64,000 nucleotides of DNA from Manduca sexta (taxonomy: Eukaryota > Arthropoda > Insecta > Lepidoptera > Sphingidae). Below are positions 1 to 11,684 of this stretch, one piece after another; position 1 is the first letter of the stretch, and each line of letters begins with the position of its first letter. Location: NCBI RefSeq assembly GCF_014839805.1, contig NC_051136.1, forward strand, positions 3,100,001 to 3,164,000, read 5' to 3'. Made by a program: the position numbers and the translations under genes. The notes below the pieces were generated by a model. It ran no database searches, was not told the DNA's origin, and saw nothing but the letters and a program-made list of their open reading frames with translations.

Positions 1-117
1 TGCGTTGCGTTATTTTTTGTAAAAGGGGGGAATGGTGTTGGGACACACACACTTGCGCAGCTATGTAAGTGCACGTGCGTAGTTGTGCGAGAACGCTGTG
101 TCACACCATACCTCCCG

Positions 118-125
118 TATAAAAG
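118..125 (+). promoter_or_regulatory. Possible TATA box
   Basis: The sequence reads TATAAAAG, a full match to the animal TATA consensus, in a locally GC-richer stretch. About 30 bases downstream (A at 148) is TTAGTA, a weak initiator-like context. The spacing suits an RNA polymerase II promoter. A retrotransposon LTR promoter is equally possible, because no coding frame follows and the window edge cuts off the left side. It could also be chance. Confidence 0.3.
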
Positions 126-149
126 CAACGCGCGTCTTTGTTTAATTAG

Positions 150-925
150 TACGTCTTACGATTTGTTACTATTACCATCTAAGTACGCCTCTGTGTATTA
201 AACGTACTCTGGAGTTTTGAAATATACAATATATACAGTGCCATCTTTAGAGTTTCATTATAGCTAGAGTTGCGACTCCCATACATTACATCAAATACAC
301 AGTCAACTCTACAATATATAATAAAAAAAAATCACCATGTATATAAGTACCTATATATCAACAAATGTTATACAAAATTACATAACTGCTCGTGGGGAAT
401 ATCTTTGAAGTTATTATTTACTTTATCAAATGTAAAGTTCACCTTCTTAGCAGAAAAAACACGAGATTTATTTCATCCGACTTTCAGTTGTCAAATTAGG
501 GTAATATGTATTAAGTTCGGCAGTGCGTAAACCGTGTTTCACACTGGTGGAATTCGCAAACTGTTATATATCGAGGTAATGAAATGTGTAGTAGCATTGA
601 GAGTATAATAAATAATAATTTAAATAATAGTAATATTAATCATATTAATGTTAAAAGAAGGCTAGATATTATTGGATAATCATGTTTAAAAAAAAGTCGT
701 TTCTGGGGTGTTTCCGGTAGCCCATAAAATCCTGGTCTTATTTTCAGTTTCTGTTATAACGGGTCAATGTCTTTGGATATTCAATAGGTCATTTTATTAA
801 TTTTGCCTGTTTACGGTCTATTAATTGATCAAGCAGAAACCTTAAGGACAAACCTTTTATTGTTGAGGCCTTGGAAAATTGAGTTCACTGTGAGTGTTAA
901 ATGAAGTCTAAGAAAAATTTCAATC
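150..925. other. AT-rich stretch, nothing recognised
   Basis: Contains an 86-codon open frame (270-530) with no recognisable similarity and low-complexity residues. No repeat signature, splice pattern or RNA gene was seen. Confidence 0.5.
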
Positions 926-929
926 GTCA

Positions 930-1035
930 AGGACGACAGTTTCTCTCACGATCAACACAATTATGCCGGCCTGGCTAATTGCTTCGTATTTCGCTTGAAT
1001 GACTCCATCTCGTAGGACTGTGGAAACGCGTGCAC
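930..1035 (+). repeat. Family-N repeat fragment
   Basis: The stretch with 'ttatgccggcctg', 'aattgcttc' and 'cgcttgaa' is shared with 53475-53705. Its first part also resembles the family-B core. It ends where the minus-strand family-B copy begins, so two repeats abut here. Class unknown. Confidence 0.5.
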
Positions 1036-1140
1036 TAGGAGAGATACCACCGCACCCAAGGTGTTAAAACCCGCCGTAGTGGTAAGTGTGTCGCGTTTAG
1101 GGATCAGCATTGTATATCCAGTTCCAACAGGTCGGCATAA

Positions 1141-1527
1141 TAGGGGACCGGCCTATGCTTGATTTTGTACATTATTCTATATGTAATGGTTAATAATACG
1201 AAAAAGAAGCACTCTTGCGAAAACTGCATAACAATTGGTTAAAAAATGAGCGAGTAATTCATATTTAAAATATTGTAACGTGCAGAAGTGGGCGCGATGT
1301 GGGGATATCGCTTCATCTCTTTTTTCGCACGCGTCGTAATTCCCGATGACGTCACATGTGGATATTTCGTCTCTTTTCTGTTTCTTGTTAATTACCCCTT
1401 CCACCGAAATTCAAAGACTTATAACTTGTTGATTTTTTACCGGATTTTAATAATTCCTTCTGTTTTATAATTTATATTATGTAAATATTTGATAATAGTA
1501 AAGAACAAAAATGAGTCCGGTACCCTA
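1141..1527. mobile_element. 387-bp non-autonomous DNA transposon (MITE), copy 1
   Basis: Ends are TA-GGGGACCGG and CCGGTACCC-TA, giving short terminal inverted repeats (GGGGACCGG against GGGTACCGG) flanked by TA, as expected for a TA-targeting (Tc1/mariner-like) element. A second copy at 16147-16534 matches end to end with roughly 15-20 differences by eye. It sits inside the family-B repeat and so inserted after it. It carries a perfect TGACGTCA site. No transposase is encoded. The Tc1/mariner assignment rests only on TA and size. Confidence 0.85.
1347..1354. promoter_or_regulatory. CRE-like palindrome TGACGTCA within the MITE
   Basis: An exact full cAMP-response-element palindrome followed by CATGTG, an E-box. 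It is conserved in the second MITE copy (16354-16361). Binding is not shown; conservation may just reflect common descent. Confidence 0.4.
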
Positions 1528-1639
1528 TTATGTCGACTGTCGATGGTTAATCATCTCTCGTCAGTCGACATTCTATTGGACCCCACTCTACTTGCAGGTG
1601 CAATGGGCTTAGTTTGTCGTACACATAATAAAACAACCT

Positions 1640-2115
1640 CATGCAACTGATCCACAACTTGCTAAGTTACTAATAAAAAATATAGTCAAAAAGATCTCGA
1701 TCCTTTGCAATTTTAATTTGTTTTCTACATATAAGATTGTAATTATCTTACAGAAATGAGATAAGAAACCTCATACGAGAAAATTATGGGACCTTTATCC
1801 AATATACTTTGTAGGGAAACGTAAATTGGAATGTTGGTTTTATAATTCATTGTCTTCGTTTGTAATATGTTTTGGTTAAATAAAAATATATTTTCGATTC
1901 TACCATCCGTGTAATTAACTGTTCTTTTTCGCATATATCCTGAAGAACATACTTTAAAAACATTTCTTTTTATTTATTTGAAACCAAAATCAAAGAACTT
2001 AATTATATAATTTATTGTATTGAGATGTAGTCTACATATTCAATGTATTGTCATAATTGATGGACTTAAAATGTATTCATGCTTATCTTTATTTATTTTG
2101 ATTGCGAAAAGTTGA
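1640..2115. other. AT-rich stretch, nothing recognised
   Basis: No repeat family, RNA gene or convincing coding frame was seen. Confidence 0.5.
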
Positions 2116-2280
2116 AAAGTCGTTCCGTCCCATGATATGATAACAGGCGAGCATCTTGCTATATCGAGCACTTACTTCAGACTCTAGACTGATACTGAAT
2201 AGACAAACCCAATATGAGGTTCGAACCCAAGACGTCAGAGCGGTAGCCGACCGGGCACGCAATACACTACCAAGGTAGTA
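2116..2280 (-). mobile_element. Family-E tRNA-derived SINE, partial
   Basis: On the minus strand the order is tRNA-like head with B-box-type 'gggttcgaacctc', then 'cagtatcagtctagagtc', then 'tatcatatcatgggacgga'. This is the family-E order also seen at 4738-4985 and 52752-52932. The GT-rich tail is missing or diverged. Confidence 0.65.
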
Positions 2281-2299
2281 AAACCCAACAATGCCAATA

Positions 2300-3390
2300 T
2301 GAATATGTAACCCATTTTCCATAACGCCAGCGAGCGTGACCGATTTAATTCAAGCGTAACACGTAAAGCCACGTGTAACGAGTTCACACCAGCATTTGGC
2401 AGTCGGACAGTGCAGGTGGCGGCCAGGTCACCGGCTTGAGGGCGCTCACAGAATTTCACTTAGTAAATCCGAATAAATTTTTAGATTCTAAATTCAAATT
2501 TTTGGTTCGTTTAATATGGTTTTTCGATTTGGACGGTGTTTGGATAGTGTAGAGTTTAAGTGTTATAGTGCATGGAGTTTTTATATCATGTGTTTAGTTA
2601 GTCAATATACATTTATTTCTTAAGAAAATAAAGTAACCTAGAATTGGTTAGTTGAAGTATATTTATTTAAATCTTTTATTAATCGTTTTTAAGTTAGAAA
2701 ATAATTACATTAAAAATTCATTTATTTTTTTTACCAAATAAAGCAAACTAAAACAAGATAACTCGAAAACTTTGAAAGGAACCCGAAGCCCGTATTCCAT
2801 ACATTGAACTACCTAGCGGTCCCAACTTATCCGTGCAGAAGTTTTCGAGTATGAAAGTGTCACAGATACATTTTAAACAGGGACCTGAATATGCTGAATT
2901 TCATTCACGTTTTGCTGAAACTCGAAACTATATAAGAAAACTTTGCGTTCTGAAAGTAAAATTGATTAGGAACTGAGGTATATTTAAAAATGTAAAGTGT
3001 AATTTGAATTCTTTTCGTCTCACTTATGTATTTAAAGGGACGGTTAGAGACCATAAGAGAAATGCTGAGAGAATATTTTTTTATTTATTAGGTTTTCCAG
3101 CAGACTTAACACGACGATTTAAATAATTTAAATATAATAATTTACATCTATAATGTAAGCCCCATTTTTTTAACGTCACATAAATCTTGACATATGTATT
3201 TAGTATCATGGAAAACATATCAAACAATCTGTACACACATCAAATAGTCTGTATAGATTTATAAATTATGTATATATTATAAAAGAAACTCCCCCAAAGC
3301 TGACTGGCTGTATGTGATCGATATCTTCAAAATCTATAGAAAGGATTTTTGTACAGTTTTTACTAAAAGATTTAGTAAAAATAATATAAT
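2300..3390. other. Stretch without recognised features
   Basis: A GC-richer patch at about 2320-2450 and then AT-rich sequence. The patch's open frame (2235-2459, minus) overlaps the SINE and shows no family resemblance. No RNA gene was seen. Confidence 0.45.
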
Positions 3391-3391
3391 A

Positions 3392-3482
3392 TGTGGGGCA
3401 AACTTATCGCCAAACCGAGCACAAATCCCACACCCCGGGCTGATACTGAGTATAAAAAACCACACCATCATATCACACACAA
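3392..3482 (-). mobile_element. Family-E SINE fragment
   Basis: The internal segment 'cgggctgatactgag' preceded by 'atcgccaaaccgagcac' matches the middle of family E in the minus orientation. Both ends are lost. Confidence 0.5.
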
Positions 3483-4325
3483 TATTACTTTTCTAACTCA
3501 AGAAATAAAGGCATAGTTAAACTCACACCTTATCACCTCTATTTAGGGTAAACAAGTACTAACCGACTTAAACGACAAACGACGGTATGTTTAAAGGATT
3601 ACTAAAATGAACGCTAGAGCTTAGAATTTAGTTCGACAAAATGCAGCAGATGATAGCCGTGTAGTCCAAAAGCGAGTTAGAACGAGGTAAGCCTTCTTGA
3701 ATGGCCATTGTGAGTAAACTTAATTTCATGCTAGTCTAAATAGCTGATGTAGAGATTGTAATACGTGATTTAGGTAACTTTTTAACGTTTTAATTTGAAT
3801 ATGCTAGTTTAGTATTTCATAGTTGAGTGACGAAGATATTATGGGTATTGGCGATCGGTTCAAATGTGAGTCTTCATCTTGATTTAGGGTTTCCAAAGTA
3901 CAATAATTGAAAATTTTCGAGGGTAAATAATATATTTTGTCCGAATTTATAGTATAATAATAGGGGCAATAGGGCTACTTTCCCATGCCGTATAATAAAA
4001 TGTAAGTCATCTCGTAACTAAACTAATTAATTTCTAGCATATAAATATGCGTGATAAAATTTACTTCGCCAATATTGGAATTAGTAAATTAAATTTCACT
4101 TAAAGCTGACAGCGTCTCAGCCAATATCGCAATTCAAATTAAAATTGAATTGCATCTATACGGCCCTAAGAGAAGGTAGAAGAAAAACAAGAATAGGATA
4201 CCGCGTGTAAAATAATCACTATCATGATTCATGGACATGGACTATAATAAGTCTGGTTAGCGCGAATTCTGTTTTTTTTTTTTATATATATAAATCGTGT
4301 CAGTAAACTTACGACATCCAATAGC
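3483..4325. other. AT-rich stretch, nothing recognised
   Basis: Only homopolymer and AT-rich runs, for example T11 near 4270, were seen. Confidence 0.5.
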
Positions 4326-4326
4326 A

Positions 4327-4522
4327 TCCAGATAGAGTTTTGACTGACGAGAGATGTTTACGCCTCAACAGTTGATACAATTATGCCGGCCAGTTTGATG
4401 CCGGGTGTACACAGTTTGATTCCGGAATGCGACAATTATGTGGGTCACTATGGAGGATTTACACATTATGTGCGGTAGTTCCTAACCAAACGGATACAAA
4501 TATCCTACCACCAGTAGTTTCT
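4327..4522 (+). repeat. Family-B repeat, diverged copy
   Basis: Contains 'ttgactgacgagagatg', 'acaattatgccggcc' and a 3' end 'cctaccaccag'. It is in the same order as 27178-27405 but with many substitutions. The 5' part is lost. Confidence 0.7.
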
Positions 4523-4737
4523 TGTTTCTGGGTCAGTCGATGCATAATATGCAAAAAGACGAAGCGACTTTCGACTTTCACTCTTTGGTTCCGAATTTTT
4601 ATTTGATCTGTAATATTCCCTTCAGATGTATTTCAATGCACCGAGATTAACAAAAAATATATTTCGTATTTTATGTGAAGACTACGCGTATAATTACGCA
4701 GTTACATAATTTTACGTAAATGATTACTCATTTGTAT

Positions 4738-4985
4738 TGTGTGTATACATACATAACGCCTTTATCCTCGGAGGGATAGGTAGAAATGTAACCAGGGCAT
4801 CCAATTTTCGCTTGTGTTTCGAATAGGGGCGAGCCTATCGCTATATTGAGCACGAATTCCAGACTCCGGACTTATATTGCGTAGAAGAACCAAATATAAT
4901 TTTGCTCAACCTGGGATTCGAATCCAGAATTTTAGAGCGGTGTCGTATCGCGCATGGCATATAACTAAGCCAACGAGACAGTCTA
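4738..4985 (-). mobile_element. Family-E tRNA-derived SINE, near full length
   Basis: On the minus strand: a tRNA-like head with the B-box-like 'gattcgaatccc', a body with 'gataggctcgcccc', and a 3' segment 'ggataaaggcgtt' ending in a short GT-rich tail. It is one of the most complete family-E copies here. RNA polymerase III head plus unrelated body is the usual SINE plan; family membership is inferred from window copies. Confidence 0.75.
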
Positions 4986-4989
4986 CCTT

Positions 4990-7545
4990 CCAGACCTTCA
5001 TAAAAAAAGTCTAATCCGACCAAATCGTAATAGTATTATTATAATCACTAAATTATTAAGAATCTTCAACAAAAATAATTTCATACCACCTAACTCAAGA
5101 ACATACCAATTTAGCTATGGATTAAAACGTACGCCGTCTGGATAATAGCCTACAGAACACAATATATAAATATTTTGAAATATTTGTGGTATAGCCCGGT
5201 CTCCCAGGCCTGATTTATTGCCCTGGGAATATCGGGCAAACGAAAAGGGATCTTCACCTGTATTAAATAAAGCAACTGAACTTGCTAAACAAAATTAAAT
5301 TAAAAATGTATGCTTCATTGAAATGGAAATTTAACATGTTTCAATGTTTATGAATTTTGGTTGATTTTGGTGTACGGCTATGCTAGATGTTGAACATTCA
5401 GTAATTTCAAGGGATTATGATACTTAGCATATTGAAACTGAGAATGAAATTCACATCATAGTGGACTTGGCACTTAGCAATTTAAAGTCCTTATTGGCGT
5501 TATATTATCTTTGCATGAGGGAAACTGTCAGACGACAAACGACTTCCGTGTTAAAATGTTTATGAATTTAAACCTAAATGAAACCAGTGATTCAATTCAT
5601 GAAATAGATATATTAGATTCCGCGATGGTAAATTAACATGGTTTTGTAGTTGGAGAAAATCTATTTTAACCATAAAAATAAAGAACGAAAATACTATACT
5701 GATTTGTTGGTATAACTAGTAATAAAAAAGAACATTCCATTCGAATCATATGACAGACTATTAAAAACAATAAGGCTTAAGATTTCTTCATCAAAATTGA
5801 AACTAGCCAGGCTGTCTGTTACGTCTGACGCCAACGCAGCATAGCGTGTGTCGTCGGCTATTCCAACCATTCTACATATGAAATACGACGCCGGACCAAA
5901 CTGCGCGGAAGTTTCGCGTTTGTATGGGAAGTCGTAATTTTCTGTCCACCTACCGTACCGCCGAATAAATAATACCGACGCATACGGAGAATTTTTCACA
6001 CTTTATGTGCATGAACAAATAACATGCTTAGAAAGATATATTGTTATGTAATAGTGCGGGGAATAATGGAGTAGTAAATTTTTAAATAATAGATGGCGCT
6101 GGTCGAGACATTATGTCTGGAGAGGTGGGTTTAGCGAAAAGTATGATAGCAATCAAAACAAAAACACGTGTTCATATCGCTATAGGAGAATTGAGGAAAA
6201 ATAAAAAGTATTTTAAGATTACTCTAATAAAAACTCACGGTTCAACAAGATAAAAGAACAATAAATGAGTCAAAATAGATAGGGAACTAATCAACTAACG
6301 CACTCAGAAATGAAAGCTAAAAGACGAACAAATAATATACACAAAGATCTAAACATATGAAATAACAACGCAGTGACGGAAACGAATGTTAGAAGCGAAT
6401 GAAATATAGAATTGCAGCGTAGATTCCCCAAACATCTGTTTAAACTCCATTCACTCCGTCTTAACACCTCAGCGGCCCTTTGTAAATTAGCCAGATACGT
6501 CAGTATCTCGACGTCGGCTTACAGGCCATGTTTGGTCGGCCAACATCCCAAGTCAACCAACAACAACGTCCTGGAAGCTTTCCAACCACAAATCGCGAAA
6601 TTTATTTGCCTTCAACCCAGTGCTAGTGCATCCACGTGGCTTGGATACAAAATGCATTGTACAATGATGTATCCTTGCTAGAAGAGGTGATCATATTACC
6701 AACAAAGTTATGAGCGACTGAATTTTTTTTTTTTTTCAAATTTGAGAGTGAATTTTATATAATCCAATTATTGCTGAAAACATTTTATGAATTGTAACGT
6801 TAGTAAGAGAGGCCTTGAAAAGGAGATATCTTTAGACATATTAGATGATATTATTTTTAAATTAAAATTGATAGTACTATCGTCTTCTTTGTTTAATAAT
6901 AGTTTGTATATGTGAACTGTGACGTCAGCATCGATTTTACGTTCAAGCGTAACGCTCTCCAGTGGATTTAAAGTCTACTAACATTGTATAAGAAAAGGAA
7001 TACAGTTATCACACTCCGTGACTGCGAAACATCCAATACAATCCACATCAAACCGCTTCTAACAAGACTTTAAAATCCGCAAAATCTCTTCTAGCGTTAA
7101 TAGGTCCGTGCCAAAAGGCATGTAGCAGGGGCTGTACTTTACTCGGCTCAGTTATGGCGTTGCAACTCAAGTATTGAGCAATAAATAAAGTTGAAGAGTA
7201 GTTGTACTGAGCGGACAGTTTTTACACTATGTACACTACCGCAAAACTTTTTGATTAAACTTTCACTGCATTACTGACAGAACTATTCTCATATATTCTT
7301 AAGAGGTTTTTCGGATGGATATTGCTTTTTGTTGGAAATAAGTAGGTCACCGGCAAATATTTCTTTTCGTGGCTTTAGTCAATTTCGTCTCAATTGATTA
7401 CCAATGTCAAAATAGACCTTTATGATTGTTCGACTCTCAAGATATTCCTCAGATGTTGTTTATAATAGATATTCATGGGCAGTGTGTTTCGATAATTCTA
7501 ATATAAAACAATTTCCATTCACAGGATTCCCGGTGTTGCCTGCAA
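4990..7545. other. Long stretch with no recognised gene or repeat
   Basis: Two open frames stand out only slightly: 5694-5999 minus (101 codons) and 6412-6681 plus (89 codons). Neither shows a motif or family resemblance, and neither has a clear exon context. A T15 run is at about 6722-6736. Confidence 0.45.
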
Positions 7546-7549
7546 GGTC

Positions 7550-7725
7550 TGATAAAAAAAACCTGCCGTAGTGCCGTACGTAAATGTTGCGCGTACCTTG
7601 TGAGGCTGTGTATATCGGATGTCAAACACGCCTATACAATTTTGTCCTGGCAATTATCTCATCAGACTACACTATATGGACCCTGCTCCACTTTCCATCA
7701 GGTTCAAGAGGTTACTTCGCCATAA
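7550..7725 (-). repeat. Family-B repeat, degraded copy
   Basis: 'ctatatggaccctgctccac' and 'ccatcaggttcaagagg' at 7672-7715 match the minus-strand 5' part of family B, and 'cctgccgtagtg' near 7561 matches its 3' part. The core palindrome is gone. Confidence 0.5.
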
Positions 7726-8170
7726 CTGTTAGAAAAATAGGTAACAATTTATTATGCGAAAGAATTCTGTAATCTACTACCAAGAGAATAAAATTAGAAC
7801 AGCATTAAATAAAATGTTCACACGAGGGTACATTATTAAAGATAAAAAAAACTAGAATACTGAGAACAATTATACGTGCTTGCGAATTTTTTATAAACTA
7901 ACGTATTTTTCTTCTCTAGATTTTTCTCCGTAATGGGATGAATTAAGGTAATCCTACCTTAGTTTTTCTTAGTCTAGGAATAACTTTATATAAAATTATA
8001 TTTTACCGTCGTAGTGTAACTGTAGTTAGGAATGTTTTACTTATAAGGCACTAATGAAGGTACAGTAGAAACCGGTTATAACAACTTCAGGTATAGTAAC
8101 GCATCGGTTGTAACAACTTAATGGTAAGGTATCTGCAAATAAATGTATAATAATGGAGTATCATTTATAA

Positions 8171-8507
8171 TGATATATAGAAGCGGCGATAGCGAACCAT
8201 GATAGTGATTATTTTAAGCGGTATCCAATTCTTCTGTCGAGACGAATGTCCGCAGGTTCAAATCCCAAGGACACATAACTCTGACTTTTCTAAAAAATCA
8301 TGTGTGTATTCTTTGTGAATTTATCGTTCGCTTTAACGGTGAAGTAAAACATCGTGAGGAAACCTGCACATCTGAGAAGTTCTCTATAGAAATTTCGAAG
8401 GTGTGTGAAGTCCAGCGTGGTGGACTAAGGCCTAATCCCTCTCAGTAGTAGAGGAGGCCCGTGCTCAGCAGTGGGCAAGTATATAATACAGGGCTGATAT
8501 TATTATA
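8171..8507 (+). mobile_element. SINE-A copy with 12-bp TSD
   Basis: Flanked by the direct repeat TATCATTTATAA at 8159-8170 and 8508-8519. The tRNA-like head (B-box-like 'ggttcaaatccc') is followed by 'ggtgaagtaaaacatcgtgagg', 'gtggactaaggcc' and a tail ending in ATT repeats. The head's A-box region is badly diverged. Read as retroposition of a polymerase III transcript by a LINE; the TSD is seen directly. Confidence 0.85.
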
Positions 8508-8647
8508 TATCATTTATAACGACTATTGGATATAGCGTTCAGAATCGGTTGACCCTTTAATACCAATCAATTCAAACGAAAAATTATCTAATAACGCATA
8601 AAATAAAAAAACTACTTAAACGATTTTGAAAATTCCTTAATTTATAA

Positions 8648-8930
8648 AAACACGTAGTGTTGCTCGCGGCTTTGCCCGCGTGAAAACCTTTACCGTTACA
8701 AAAGTTACTTGAACATTATACGACGCAAGCGTTATCAATTAAATAAAAAAACATTATTTCCTTGGTCAATAAATACAGGCAATACGAGGTCTATTTGTGA
8801 ATCCAGAGCATAGTCGTGAAAAATTTCATCTAAATCTGTTCTATTGGTTATGAGTTTATATATATAACAAACATCCAAACATTTCGATAAACTTTCGCAT
8901 TCACAATATTAGTAAGAATCAGATTGTGTA
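8648..8930 (+). repeat. Family-L dispersed repeat, full-looking copy
   Basis: Starts with the head 'ctcgcggctttgcccgcgtg', contains the core 'aaatttcatctaaatctgtt', and ends in 'aaactttcgcattcac' plus 'aatattagtaagaat'. This layout is very common in lepidopteran genomes. Its class (SINE-like or LINE-tail-derived) cannot be fixed from this sequence. Confidence 0.65.
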
Positions 8931-8984
8931 TTAATTATTAGCATTATCGCTAAATGTTATGAACTTATTGTTATCCCATGAATA

Positions 8985-9025
8985 GGCGTTAACACAGGCG
9001 GAGCCGTGAGCAAAAGCTAGTTACT
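8985..9025 (-). repeat. Family-L head, inverted
   Basis: 'ggcggagccgtgagcaaaag' followed by ctag is the reverse complement of the family-L head. It lies 55 bases after a plus-strand family-L copy. Confidence 0.55.
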
Positions 9026-9029
9026 AGTT

Positions 9030-9968
9030 TGTACGAAATAGATTGTATTATGTACTGTTTTTATTAATACCATTTCATCTTGCATTTAATTTAATCTAGA
9101 GGCAAAAGAACCTATTCAAGTGAATGTTATCCATCAGGTAACGTATAAGACAGTTAATGCATAAAGCACTTTTTTGTTCAACATTTATTTGGGAGACTCT
9201 AACAAAATAAAACAAGTCCTTAATATTATAAACTGCTATGCAAATCTGACCTGTAATAAAATAACAGATAGAATGAAAGGTACGCTCGGAACTGCTTAAA
9301 AATACTTTAGAGTTAACAACAGTTGAATTTACAGGGGAAATGTTTATTATCTTTAGGGAAATTTCGGTGGATCGTGACTCGAGTGTTGATTGTGGGGTTT
9401 GAAAAATGTCCCGTTTGGTGCCGACCCCAGTACCTTACCGTCCTTTATTGTAATCGTCATATAATGTAATGGTAATTTTTTAATTATGTAACAGATTAAA
9501 ATATTTTTGTCTTTTTATTTTCCTTTGTGAATTGTGTGAGTGAAGTTTTCTGTTTACTTTGTACTTCGATGCTTCGTATTTAATAATACGTTTAAATTTT
9601 AACTTTTGTTGTATCACTTTTGATGTTTGTCAAGTGGCTTTTATCAGTAAAAATACGACTGGTTTCACCGGGATAATATCATCCTCTCAAAGAATCACGC
9701 ATAAGTTAGCTTCCTGTCGCGTTACGAGTTATGAGTAAGATTTGGAACCCCTATTCCTCTCTTTTTGGGTTCAAATTGCCTTTATAATTTTTTTTGTATG
9801 GTAATGTTTATGGGTGAATATATTAATAGTATTTTATTTAATAACGACTTATAGCCTTGTATTTTTAATATTGATACCATAATATATGTACACTGATACA
9901 CTATATTTAGTTCAGACAATATAATTGTGCATTGTTCCAATTAGAAATCAAAGAAAAGATTAATCATC
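9030..9968. other. AT-rich stretch, nothing recognised
   Basis: No coding frame of note, no repeat signature and no RNA gene were seen. Confidence 0.5.
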
Positions 9969-9981
9969 TATTAGAAGTTAA

Positions 9982-10312
9982 AAAAAAGTGGCGATAGCCT
10001 AGTTGGTTGTAGAACGGACTGCCGAGACGAATGTCCGCAGGTTCAAATCCAAAGGGCACACACCTCTGATTTTTTTAAAAGAAATATGTGTGTATTCTTT
10101 GTGAATTATCGCTTGCTTTAACGGTGAAGGAAAACATCGTGAGGAAACCTACATGCCTGAGAAGTTCTCTATGGAGATTTCGAAGATGTGTGAAGTCTAC
10201 CCATCTGCACTCGGCCAGCGTGGTGGACTAAGGCCTAATCCCTCTCAGTAGTAGAGGAGCCCCGTGCCCAAAAGTGGGACTGTATATAATACAGGGCTGA
10301 TATTATTATTTA
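9982..10312 (+). mobile_element. SINE-A copy with 13-bp TSD
   Basis: Flanked by TATTAGAAGTTAA at 9969-9981 and 10313-10325. It has the head 'ggcgatagcctagttgg', the B-box-like 'ggttcaaatcc', the conserved 'gtggactaaggcctaatcc' and an ATT tail. It is close to the window consensus, so fairly young. Confidence 0.9.
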
Positions 10313-10329
10313 TATTAGAAGTTAATAAT

Positions 10330-10835
10330 CATCGACACATCCATAATTAGAAAAAAAGCAGTAATAAAATCTATAACAAATCTCAAATAAAACGTAAACA
10401 ATGATCAAAGGAAAGCAATGTATCATAAAATATAAATCAGTTACTTTGAATACAGTGACAGTAAACTGTATAGTCTACGGGATCCCGAATACATTTACAC
10501 GGTTGGTTTTTCGAGATGACGACAGCCTTCGTGTATGTGTGAATTATTCATAGAATATATTATCTGTAGTGTACGGTTTGAACGAAACAGATTCGTATGA
10601 GCCGAGAATACCGCTTCTTTATCATTCAAGGTTTTTGTTGGATGTTTACAAGGCGTTCAATGATGTTTGGTAGTATAACCCTGTTAAATGCTATAGGTCT
10701 CCAGTACTAATGAAGGCTTGACTCGATCTTCACAGTAGAAAAAGGATGGTGTGTAGATTTTAAATACATTCAAAATATTTAATATCCCACAAAAAATTCT
10801 ATGTAGTTTTAAATGTAGTTTGGTATCTCTAAAGC
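10330..10835. other. Stretch without recognised features
   Basis: The minus-strand frame 10684-10998 here runs into the family-C repeat and is not a gene candidate. Confidence 0.5.
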
Positions 10836-11110
10836 GACGCTGTGGTAGGTCTCTCATATGTGAGAATCCGCCTGGATATGTACTACCGCAATGTCTATTT
10901 CTGTCGCTAAGCAGCAGTGGGTAGTCACTGTTGTGGTCCAGTTTGAAGAACATTGTAGCTAGTGTATCTGCTGGATATAGTAAGAGTAAACGTCTCATGT
11001 CTCAGAATGGCAAGCACAGTGGAATACCAAACAATACTTTGAATTCTAGTTGTTGGATGGTGTTTCTACTATATGGGCAGTTGTATCGCTTACGACTTTG
11101 GGAAAATGTT
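10836..11110 (+). mobile_element. Family-C retroposon, 3' truncated
   Basis: Matches 37025-37328, 59938-60155 and (inverted) 42908-43207. Landmarks are 'tggtaggtctctcatatg', 'aagcagcagtg', 'ggaataccaaacaatac' and 'tgtatcgctta'. Intact copies end in 'caataaaaaaa', the poly(A)-like end of a LINE or a LINE-mobilised element. Here that end is missing. Confidence 0.75.
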
Positions 11111-11124
11111 TGGCTGTTTGTATG

Positions 11125-11310
11125 TTTGTTAGAAGTAAACAAAGAAACCACTGAACGGACTTGGATGAAATTTGGCACACGTGTAGACCATATATTTGAT
11201 TAACATATAGGCTACTTTTTAACCCAGTAATTTTGCTCCGATGAGGAATAATGGTATAATTTTTTTTTACTCCGTACATTGTTTTAAAGGCGAAGCCGCG
11301 GATTGCTTTT
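11125..11310 (-). repeat. Family-L repeat
   Basis: Read plus, 'ctgaacggacttggatgaaa', 'ttggcacacgtgtagaccat' and 'ggcgaagccgcgg' are the reverse complement of the family-L core and head. It directly follows the truncated family-C copy. Confidence 0.7.
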
Positions 11311-11684
11311 AGAGTATAAAACGTAACTAAAAACAATTTGAAATTAAAAATAGCAAATCTCTTAAAACACATTAAAATAAAATAAAAATAGCTTGATCTA
11401 TTGACCTGAATAATATTTAAGATAGCAAAGTAAAATTCTTTAAAGCGTTAAATATTCGATCATCGTTCGGTTCGCAGCCGATGGAAATTCGCTTTTCCAA
11501 TATTTTCCACGTTATTTTATAGGTGAGGTTCATGAAAATATTTAATATTACGATATTCTTGTTTTCAATGGTCTATATAGTTTTAGGAGTATGATAAAAA
11601 TTATAACCAAAAATACAAATAATGTAAATAGATTTTAAATAAGAAAAACAAAAGCTTTTGTTTTTGATGTGTGTTTTTATATAC

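Larger units (their letters stand above)
1040..1625 (-). repeat. Family-B repeat, split by a DNA transposon
   Basis: Read on the minus strand this matches the copy at 27178-27405: a 5' part with 'gtaagtggagtgggtcc'-type sequence, a core palindrome around GTCGACTG...CAGTCGAC, then 'ggcgggttttaacacctt'. The copy is interrupted between 1140 and 1528. Removing the insert rejoins ggcataa with ttatgtcgac, as in unbroken copies. No coding capacity is visible; a non-autonomous element is likely. Confidence 0.8.

Noticed and set aside
2235..2459. 74-codon minus-strand frame in a GC-richer patch
   Set aside because: Overlaps the family-E SINE head and has no resemblance to a known protein.
5694..5999. 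101-codon minus-strand open frame as a gene
   Set aside because: No recognisable domain, no exon signals at its ends, and length within what chance gives across 64 kb on six frames. Kept only as a remark.
8171..10312. CRISPR-like regular repeat array from the recurring SINE-A blocks
   Set aside because: The copies are over 300 bp, irregularly spaced and individually TSD-flanked; they are retroposons.
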